Origin: Dicaeum eximium
Lineage: Eukaryota; Chordata; Aves; Passeriformes; Dicaeidae
Direction of reading: 5' to 3'
Assembly: GCA_013396995.1 (NCBI GenBank)
Contig: VWZP01010489.1
Coordinates: 179,135-243,134, forward strand
Length of the DNA stretch: 64,000 bases
The position numbers were made by a program, and so were the translations under genes. Under the pieces are notes generated by a model that saw only the letters and a list, made by a program, of their open reading frames with translations, did no database searches and was not told where the DNA came from. Of the stretch, positions 56,660-64,000 are shown piece after piece (position 1 is the first letter of the stretch; every line of letters starts with the position of its first letter).

Positions 56660-57168
56660 AATTTTTTATAGGTGGTTAATTTTTTTTTTTTTTAATGTAG
56701 TTGGTTTTAGATTTTTTGTAGCTTTGATTTTAAAATTTTAGTGGTTGGTTTTGAGTTTTTTTAGGGTTTTTTTTGTTAAAGGTTTTAGGATGGTTTATGG
56801 GTTTTGGTTGTAGAGTAGAGTTTATATTAGTTTTAATAGTGAGTTGATGATATGGAGATAAGGAGAAAAATGTTTTAAGGCAATTTTATAATATTTTTAT
56901 TTTTATTTACTTGTTTAACTTAAAAATAAGTTTTATACTTTTAAGATTAGTTTTAAAAACAACAGGAGAAGAGAGAGAAGTGTGTAGTTTGTGTTTTAAA
57001 ATTGTATTTATTTTTTATATATTTTTAAAAATATTTTTTATAATTTTATATATTTTTTTAGATTGTTGGTTTTTATAACACAAATAGATAAGATAAAGAT
57101 TTTTTTTTTAATGTAGTTTTTAGTTAATTGAAATTTTAAAAAGTTTTTTAAACGATAGATTTTTTTTC
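56660..57168 (-). mobile_element. C-depleted, putatively hypermutated retroelement fragment
   Basis: From 56661 to 57167 there are 10 C and about 86 G on the + strand; flanks return to normal C content at once. The insert is bracketed by the 6-bp direct repeat CAGCCT (56654-56659 and 57169-57174), the length typical of several avian endogenous retrovirus target-site duplications. A T-run plus AATGTAGTT occurs near both ends (about 56681-56702 and 57101-57118). The ends are not a clean TG...CA, so LTR identity is uncertain. Orientation is set to minus only because G depletion on that strand fits cDNA editing. Confidence 0.5.
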
Positions 57169-57174
57169 CAGCCT

Positions 57175-57963
57175 GGTCACAGAATGGCTCTGGTTGCTTT
57201 TCCTCTCTTTTTTTTTGGTCATTTTTAAATTGCAAATCTCTCCAGTTCTGAACCTCCAAACAATTCTGTGTCTCCTTCCATCTTTTTACATATTTAAATA
57301 GAGTAATTTATATATTTGGAGGTGGAAACTGGGATTTCAGCTGGGGACGATGGGGACATGCAGCGAGGGGGCAGAGCTGGTACCCCCTCATCACCCAGCC
57401 ATCAACATCTCTGCAAATATCAAATAAAAACCAGGAAAAAACCCAAAAAAACAAAGATCCTAATTCCACCAGCGGCCCTCATCCCAAAATACAGCAAATT
57501 CCGTGATTGCAGCCTCCCTGCAATTCCTCTGGGGTGAATTCCTCGTGGTGCTTGAATTCCGTGTAACAACCCCGTAGAAAAGGCCCCGGGTGAAAAATTG
57601 AGGGGTGGGGGGAGGAAGGAGAAATGGCGAGAAATCACGGGCAGGAATTGCTCTCCCGAGCTCTTTTCCCAGTGCTGCTCGGATGCGATTTCCTGACACC
57701 GGGAGCACTCCCTGCTCGCCTGAAAGCCAGGGAAGGATTGCAGCTGCTAACAGCCATCTCCAAAAAGACATCTCAAATTATCCCAAATTACCCGGCTGGA
57801 AGAGAAATCCGAGGATATTTCCTTTAATATCAGAGCTGCGGGAGGAGCCCATTCCCGGTTTCTACCCCCGGCTGGGAATACCAGGAAAATACAAATTGAG
57901 CCCATATTTATTAAAGTAATTTCCCTCCGCCTCTCCCTTGGTTCCTTGGATCCCTTTTCCTCA
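57175..57963. other. unannotated single-copy DNA
   Basis: Unique sequence with a T-run at 57209-57218 and an A-rich patch at 57436-57453; no gene or element recognised. Confidence 0.4.
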
Positions 57964-58040
57964 GCAAAGGGGCTGGGAGGGCTCAGCCTGGAGAAAAGGA
58001 GGATCAGGAGGAACTTATCCCTCTTTCCTGGTGTTTCCTG
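57964..58040 (+). mobile_element. CR1 LINE fragment, more 5' part of the 3' region
   Basis: AGGGCTCAGCCTGGAGAAAA, GGAGGATCAGGAGGAACTTA and TCCCTCTTTCC resemble the CR1 block CTCAGCCTGGAGAAGAGGAG. It is the only piece of this CR1 section seen in the window. Confidence 0.65.
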
Positions 58041-58639
58041 ATCCCCAAAAAGCCAAGGAGAACATGAATGAAGCTCAATATTAATGCCCATCGTGCCACG
58101 AATCCGTGGAAAATTCACCCCTCATCACCTGCACCCACTGGAAAAAACGGTCACAGGCATTTGGGATAGAAGGATCTGAAGGAATGGAATGTTTTAATTG
58201 GAAAAGGGAAGAATTCCCACCAAGCCACGGTGGGATCAGGGAAAAAAAGGAAAAATCTTTAGGATTGCACATGGAATAGCTCATTATGGAAGCGTTGTGG
58301 AGTCATTATTTTAAACAAGTGCATCTCATTCCAGAGGCTGGGATGGGAAGCGGGATGGAATCCCGTGTCAGATGGATTTGCATTATTATTTATTCATGAG
58401 TTTTAAAAGGATCATTATTTCTGACGGACAGCTGCTGTCAAAAGATTTCTGGAGGGGAGCTCGTGTTTTCCCATAATAATCATTAATCAATAAACATCGG
58501 GAAGCGGTGCTGGAAATTCCATTTCTCCAGGAATACACGGATATCTCTAATTAGGAACAGGTTTCCATTTGGGAAAGCAGATGGTTTAGCAAAAATTTTT
58601 TGCTGAATTTTTAAGAGATCCTTCACCTTCATTTGCCCC
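58041..58639. other. unannotated single-copy DNA
   Basis: 58360-58490 holds AT-rich and TAAT-bearing unique sequence (CATAATAATCATTAATC). No gene recognised. Confidence 0.4.
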
Positions 58640-58762
58640 ACAGCACAAAAGGATCTGGTTTGGAGCACCCTGGGATAGGGAAAGGTGTCCCTGCCCATGG
58701 AAGGGGTGGAATGGGATGGGTTTAAGGTCCCTGTCAACCCAAACCCATCTGGGATTCTGGGA
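58640..58762 (+). mobile_element. CR1 LINE 3' fragment
   Basis: GGAGCACCCTGGGATAGGGA, AAGGTGTCCCTGCCCATGGA and AAGGTCCCTGTCAACCCAAA occur in order, with a short tail CATCTGGGATTCTGGG. Confidence 0.88.
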
Positions 58763-59107
58763 AAGTGGGATAGCAGAGGAGCCTGGAGGAATATGGGATT
58801 TATTGCACTTCATTCCACAAATTCTGCCTCCAAATCTGGGCTGTGATGGCGTTTGGGACATCAGGAAAATCTTTTAGGCACACTTGGACTTCTCATCCTT
58901 CACGATCCACCAGGATTTACATTCCTTTGGGAATTCTCAGCAAAGTTTCTGCCTCACAGCCCCAGCTTTCCCATAAAATCAGGGCATTGAGGAGCCCCCA
59001 TGGAAGGCAGAAGATCCTGGAAAGCCCCAGCTCAGCTGCTGTGGGATATTTCCCAGGTGGCTGCCACAAGAATGGCTCATTTCCCTCAGCCTCAGGGAAA
59101 AACCCCG
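58763..59107. other. unannotated single-copy DNA
   Basis: Nothing recognised. Confidence 0.4.
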
Positions 59108-59176
59108 GAGTTTTGTTCCCAGGGAAAAAAAAAAAAAAAAAAAAAACAAAAAAAAAAAAAAAAAACAAAAAAACCA
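59108..59176. repeat. poly-A with C interruptions
   Basis: About 60 bases of A with rare C on the + strand. No retrotransposon body is recognised immediately upstream, so I leave it as simple sequence. Confidence 0.9.
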
Positions 59177-59666
59177 AAATCCCACCAGTGGGATGGGGCT
59201 GTGGGATCCCGTCACATCGTCCAGGTTGTAGGACCAAAACCCACCCAGCCCTGGAATCTGCTGCTCCCACCTCCGAGAGGAAAACTCTCCTGGCTTTGGA
59301 GAAGAGCGGGAAGTGGCCTAGAAGTGGAATATTTGTGCAGCCCTGTTCCCAGCCCAGGCCTGAAGGGGTTTTCTTGGCAGGCTCTGGATTGCACCAGGCA
59401 GGATTTATTGGCTCGGGGTGAAGCCATTCTGGGATATCAGAGCCTGCACAGGATCTGCAAACAGAGATTTGAGTGTCCGTGTTAATCTGGGATGATTCAT
59501 CGGGCAGCTCCTCGCTGGGAGCTGCGGGAAGAAAAACATTTGGGTTTTTGATCTGGGATCTGCCCTCTCTTTTTTGTGAGGGGAAAAAATGTCACAGGGT
59601 TGGACCTGGTTGGGGCAAGGCGGGATCTGAGCCCCTTCCAGGGACACAGGTGGGATTAATGAGGAG
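59177..59666. other. unannotated single-copy DNA
   Basis: Nothing recognised. Confidence 0.4.
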
Positions 59667-59890
59667 ATTTTAGGGGAAAATCCTTCCCTGTGAAGGTGGG
59701 GAGGAATGGGAATGGAATTCCCAGAGAAGCCGTGGCTGTCCCATCCCTGGAAGTGCCCAGGGCCAGGCTGGACAGGGTTTGAGGCACCCTGGGATAGTGG
59801 AAGGTGTTCCTGCCCAGAGGGGTGGAACAGGATAATCCTCAGTGCCCTTCCCAAGCCAACCCATTTGGGATTCTGGAATTCTGTGAGACT
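59667..59890 (+). mobile_element. CR1 LINE 3' fragment, longer copy
   Basis: AAAATCCTTCCCTGTGAAGG, CCAGAGAAGCCGTGGCTGTC, CCAGGGCCAGGCTGGACAGG and CTTCCCAAGCCAACCC lead to a GATTCTGGAATTCTGTGA tail, the most complete forward terminus in the window. Confidence 0.9.
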
Positions 59891-60335
59891 TCCCAGTGAC
59901 CTCATCCCTGGTGCACCAGCACATCCAGGTGGGCAGGAGGATGGGATTGTGCACAGGGATCGTGGATGTGCTTGGCAAAATGGGAATGTTCTCCTTTTTC
60001 TCCCAGGAATGAGAAATTGGATGTCCCCCTGCCTGGCCAGGCGTGGCTTTGGGGTCTCAGCCCTGGCAGCTGCTCCCAGCCCTCGGGCACAGGGATTGAT
60101 TTTTTGGAATGTCCTGCGCAGGGCCAGGAGTAAGACCGGATGATCCTCATGGATCCCTCCCAACTCCAAGAATTCCATGATCCCAGTGTGGATCTGGGGG
60201 TCTTGCACACCTGGGGGGCTCTGGCAAACAATAGAGCGTGGCCCAAAAGCTGGGAAACCTCACAGGAAAGGAAATGACAGCATTCCCACCACGGAGGGTG
60301 GAAATAACTCCTGGCAGGAAACATCCTGGAACACG
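59891..60335. other. unique DNA with a short CR1 terminus at 60138-60183
   Basis: ATGATCCTCATGGATCCCTC, then CCAACTCCAAGAATTCCATG is a forward CR1 end of about 45 bp. The rest is unrecognised. Confidence 0.6.
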
Positions 60336-60395
60336 TGGAAGAACATTGTCCTTGGGGGGATTGTTCCCACCTGGAAGAACATTGTCCTTGGGGGG
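60336..60395. repeat. 36-bp tandem duplication
   Basis: TGGAAGAACATTGTCCTTGG starts at 60336 and at 60372; the second copy is partial. Confidence 0.9.
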
Positions 60396-60551
60396 AATTC
60401 CCACGGAATGGGATCACCTGGCCAGGGGGCAAGAAATCCCTGAGGGATTGGCAAGAGCTGGAGGTAAATTATGAATGCACAGCCCATAATATTCCCTCCC
60501 AGCTGGCAGGAATTGTTGTTGATTTTCCCTGAGTGCAGGCTGGGGGGGATT

Positions 60552-60592
60552 TATTATTTATTGATTTATTTTATTTATTTATTTATTGGTGT
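60552..60592. repeat. (TTTA)n simple repeat
   Basis: TTATTTATTGATTTATTTTA and related words for about 40 bp. Confidence 0.88.
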
Positions 60593-60654
60593 TTTGATTA
60601 TTGGCTCACAAATCCTGGTCCTGGAGGGGTCTGATGGCCCCACAGCAATTTCTA

Positions 60655-60753
60655 CTCCTATTCCTATTCCTATTCCTATTCCTATTCCTATTCCTATTCC
60701 TATTCCTATTCCTATTCCTATTCCTATTCCTATTCCTATTCCTATTCCTATTC
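60655..60753. repeat. (TTCCTA)n hexanucleotide microsatellite, ~16 units
   Basis: Pure TATTCC hexamers for about 100 bp. It differs from the 28529 array by one base per unit. Confidence 0.97.
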
Positions 60754-61109
60754 TACGGGTTTACACCTGGAAAAGCAGAGGGCAGAGGTTAATTAGGGAA
60801 TTAATTAGGGAATGTGGTGAGGAGCTGCTGAGGAATGGGGATGGAAATACTTCCAGCAACCCCAGGGCTTTGCATCCAGCCAGGAATTCAGGGCAGACCT
60901 GGAGATTTGCCCATGGAAAGGTGGTGGCACCACCAGTGATGCTTCCAGGCAGTCCCTGCTGCTCTCCCTCCCTTCCTTGGGATCCATTCTCACCTGGAGA
61001 GGGCCTTTCCCATCCTTCTGTGCCCATGAGCTGGTGGGAATTAATCAGCACTGGGAATTAATCTAAAGCAGCCTTCAAATTAATTAGCTGAGTTCTTTAA
61101 TCCTGCTGG
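60754..61109. other. unannotated single-copy DNA
   Basis: Short local repeat TTAATTAGGGAA near 60788-60812; otherwise nothing recognised. Confidence 0.4.
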
Positions 61110-61476
61110 AAGTCCCTGATGATCCTGTGCTCCGTTGGAATTCCAGGGATGTCCCTCTTGCTGCAGCGCAGGTGGAACCTGGGGGGTGATGAAGGAGCAG
61201 CTCCCGTGGGATCTGGGCTGCTGGGAGTCCCTGCTTCCCAAATTCCCATAAAACAGGTCCTAAATCCCTGGGCCAGCCTTCAGAGCCCACCTGGCTCCAC
61301 TGGAATTCCAGCAATGTCCCTCTGGCTCCTCAGGCCTGGCTGCAGCACAGGTGAAATCCAGGAAGGGACACAGGAACCACATCCCTGGGATCTGTGCTGG
61401 TGGGAATCTCTGCTTCTCAAATTCCCATAAAACAGGTCCTAAATCCCTGGGCCAGCCTTCAGAGCCCACCTGGCTG
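61110..61476. repeat. 179-bp tandem duplication, two copies
   Basis: TGGAATTCCAG, then CCCATAAAACAGGTCCTAAA and CAGCCTTCAGAGCCCACCTG occur in both units; the right 55 bp of each is identical whereas the left part has diverged, suggesting partial homogenisation. Confidence 0.88.
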
Positions 61477-62004
61477 GGTTTTCCCAAGGTTTTGGCTGAT
61501 CCTAGGAAGGCAGAATGAGGAGGATTCTCCACCAGTGTGGTCACTTTATTTAAGGTGACCTCTGACTCCATATACCAGAAAAATTACGTGGAAAACCTTT
61601 TCCTAGGATTTCTGTTTTATAGCTCCTGGTTTATAGAGCCATATTTTAACTGCACTTTCCCCCTCCTTTTATTTGCCCAGCTATTGTGTTGGTTTATTGT
61701 GGGATTATTTTCCATGTGAATTCAATTCTGCCAGAGGCTTTTCCTCATCCAGGTTTTTCTGTGGCTCTGCCCTGAGGGAGAATTCCCTGCACAAGCAAGG
61801 ATTGATTTCTTCAACAATATTTACCAGATTTGCTGCACTGCAAATGTGGGGCTTAAAGATCCTGGAGCTGCCCAATGCTCCTGATGAGGGAAAATCCTGG
61901 AATTTCTGCACGGCATTCCAAAGTGAGCTGAGCCAGGATGTGCAGGACCTGATGGGAATGGGGTGCTTAAATAGGACAAGGGGGAAAATATGAGAAGAAC
62001 CCAG
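61477..62004. other. unannotated single-copy DNA
   Basis: Nothing recognised. Confidence 0.4.
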
Positions 62005-62162
62005 GGGATGGATGGGATATTGGGAATTCCTGGCTGGGCTGGAATTCCCAGAGCAGCTGTGGCTGCCCCTGGATCCCTGGCAGTGCCCAAGGCCGGGCTG
62101 GAGCAGCCTGGGACAGTGGGAGCTGTCCCATGGATGGGTGGGATGGGATTTAAGGTCCAGGG
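62005..62162 (+). mobile_element. CR1 LINE 3' fragment
   Basis: GGGAATTCCTGGCTGGGCTG, CAGAGCAGCTGTGGCTGCCC, CCTGGCAGTGCCCAAGGCCG and GGGATTTAAGGTCCAGG show the same subfamily as 25076-25392, here in forward orientation and lacking the AACCCAAACC end. Confidence 0.88.
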
Positions 62163-63737
62163 GATGACTGGGAACTTAATTCTCACAGAACCCACACCCT
62201 GATTCCAAGAACTCCTGGAAAACTGCTCAGCATCTCCCAGCCATGTTTAACTGAGCTCTGTCCTTACTGAGCCACGCTTAAACCTGGCTTAACCAGGGAT
62301 GAAACCCCAACATTCGCGTTGCATCAAAGGCGTCACCGAGTCTCAGGCCCTAAACTGAGGCTAAGGGGGATGGAATGAGATTTTTCCCATTTTTTTGTCC
62401 ATTATTATTGTTAAATAATAATGGGAAGCGGAGCTGCCAACAGCCCTGACCCTCTGGAGTGGGCAAAACCTCCCTCAAAAGTGCAGTGATTCCACTTTTT
62501 TTTATGGCTAAAACCACCTCCAGGAGCTCCTGGTGTCTCTATCCCAGAGATCCAAATTAAAGCTGAGGGTTTTGCCCAGCTCTTCCTGCCTCCCTCAGCA
62601 CCTGGAGCAATTTCCACAGGTGGCTGAATCCTGGGTTTTCTGGTGTTGGGTTTTTAAAAATCTATTTGCTATTGCACTTCTCTGGATTTCCTGGGGTGAT
62701 GCTGAGCCCCGGGAAATCCAGCATGGGAATGTTCCTCTGCTCCCACCTGTACCTGCCTCAGCTTTTCCCCTAAAAATGCCTTCCCACAGATGGCTCAGCT
62801 GTTGAAAACCCAAATAAATTCCCAAATCCTTCCCATGTGCTCGGGGCTGTCGTATCAGGATTCTCATTTCATCTCGAGCGTGGATTTATTAACGCTCCTG
62901 CTTAATTACTCCTCGGCGAGGGTGGATTTCTGAGGTCTCCAGAGGCAAGCAAAGCTCTGGGAATGGCCAGCAGCTCTTCCCAGCTGTGCTCCCTGCCTGC
63001 TTCCAGATGTGCAAACAAAAGGAATGCTGATGGCAAGGTGCTGTCCTAGCACAGAGGAAATGAAACGAAATAAAATAAAATAAAATTAAACTAAAAGCAC
63101 GTCTTGTTTCCCAAACCTCACCCAGGCCCTTCCATCAGCCAGCACCAGAATCAATATTGGCATTTTAAACCTGGCTTAATTTGAAAGATTCCGGGCTGGA
63201 TAGAAGCTGGAAAAACGCGTGGTGCCGTTTGAGGCTGATTTATTTTAATGAGCTGCCTCCAGGTGCTCCCTGCATCCCGCGAGGACAGCCGAGTGTCAGG
63301 ATAATGACGCCGCATCCACACGGAGAGAATTCCTCGGATTTAACACCCTGTGGAAGTGTGGGAAGGGGAGGAAAGCCCCAGGAATTTGTGGAGCAGGTGA
63401 AATCCACGCTGCAGCAGGCCCGGCTCCAGTCCCACTCCTGCGGGCAGGAATTGGGAGCAGGAACACAAAACCTGCCAGGAAAAATCCCAGAGCTGCCTGG
63501 AAATGCCAGGAGCCAAATCCAGAGGAGGGCAGGCAGGGAATGGGGCAGGAGCCGGCCCAGGGGGGCACAAGGAAATGGGAATTTGTCCAAAACAGGACCT
63601 GGAGCAGTTTAGGGATTCCCAACAAACCCTATGGACTGTCACACCCTCAAATCCCAATTTTCCCCACTCATCTGCCTGGAGACCTCAGCCTTGGGAATAA
63701 AGCTGCTGTAATTCTATCCTGTGACTATTTCAAGCTC
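62163..63737. other. unique DNA, CpG-bearing in parts
   Basis: 62865-62930 (TCATCTCGAGCGTGGATTTA, CTCCTCGGCGAGGG) and 63180-63330 keep CpGs and TAAT words and could be conserved non-coding DNA. (AAAAT)n simple repeat at 63063-63092. No gene recognised. Confidence 0.4.
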
Positions 63738-64000
63738 TCACACTAAATTATTTATTATATTTATTATTATAAATAATATATTATAATATAACAGATTACA
63801 TTTATTATATTATTATGTTATATAAATATAATGCATCAATATAAATAATAAATGTAAATGCGACTATAAATATGGAAAATGTAAATATAAAAAATATTTA
63901 TATATACTTTAAAATGAAGTGGGGTTTTTTTCATTTTTATTTGGCTATAGGCAGGTTTTTTTTAAGAAATATAAATATTATAAGAATATAAATCTAAATA
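63738..64000. repeat. AT-rich low-complexity end of window
   Basis: TTATTATATTTATTATTATA-type sequence dominates up to the last base. It is not a clean microsatellite. Confidence 0.85.

Overview
The window reads as avian, most likely songbird, nuclear DNA that is almost entirely non-coding. The diagnosis rests on about thirty fragments of the CR1 LINE 3' end in both orientations, LTR-like pieces, many GC-rich minisatellites, and absence of any bacterial-type gene organisation. No complete protein-coding gene, tRNA, rRNA or CRISPR array can be supported. The long open frames (one of 810 codons) are low-complexity translations of tandem repeats. The only coding candidates are a weak exon at 2327-2413 and a weaker one at 5174-5245, judged by splice signals and open frames alone. 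The species, chromosome and host gene cannot be named from this sequence.

Layout. 1-5.3 kb: possible exons, one copy of a ~455-bp LTR-like element and two CR1 fragments. 5.3-17 kb: mostly single-copy DNA with CR1 tails, a minisatellite at 5.4 kb, a 300-bp assembly duplication at 11.4-12.0 kb and a 101-bp minisatellite containing CR1 3' end sequence at 16.3 kb. 17.5-22 kb: repeat-dense, with an AT-rich ~21-bp repeat, a 535-bp foldback with 120-bp arms about 95% identical, a 59-bp minisatellite abutting it, and a ~2-kb purine-rich array (322-bp higher-order period) broken by 511 Ns. 22-39 kb: single-copy stretches, CR1 fragments, inverted second copies of sequence seen elsewhere (25.8-26.2 kb pairs with 1.0-1.4 kb; 26.9-27.7 kb pairs with 37.8-38.6 kb), a hexanucleotide array and a ~47-unit 11-bp array that is the expanded tail of a CR1. 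39-56 kb: a 36-bp minisatellite, (ATA)n, an assembly duplication at 45.4-46.3 kb, CpG-bearing unique DNA and a purine tract. 56-64 kb: a second C-depleted insert, CR1 fragments, a second hexanucleotide array, and an AT-rich end.

The most interesting signal is a pair of sharply bounded inserts, 45419-45784 and about 56660-57168, almost devoid of cytosine on the + strand (6 C against 101 G in 360 bp; 10 C against about 86 G in about 507 bp) inside normal flanks. The best explanation is strand-specific C-to-U editing of retroelement cDNA by a host AID/APOBEC-family deaminase before integration, leaving fossil G-to-A hypermutated elements on the minus strand. The few surviving cytosines mostly follow A, which does not fit an enzyme with the classic AID WRC preference.

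Several CpG-bearing, TAAT-rich unique blocks (12.4, 21.9, 29.4, 37.4 and 50.6 kb) look like candidate conserved regulatory elements; this is inference only.
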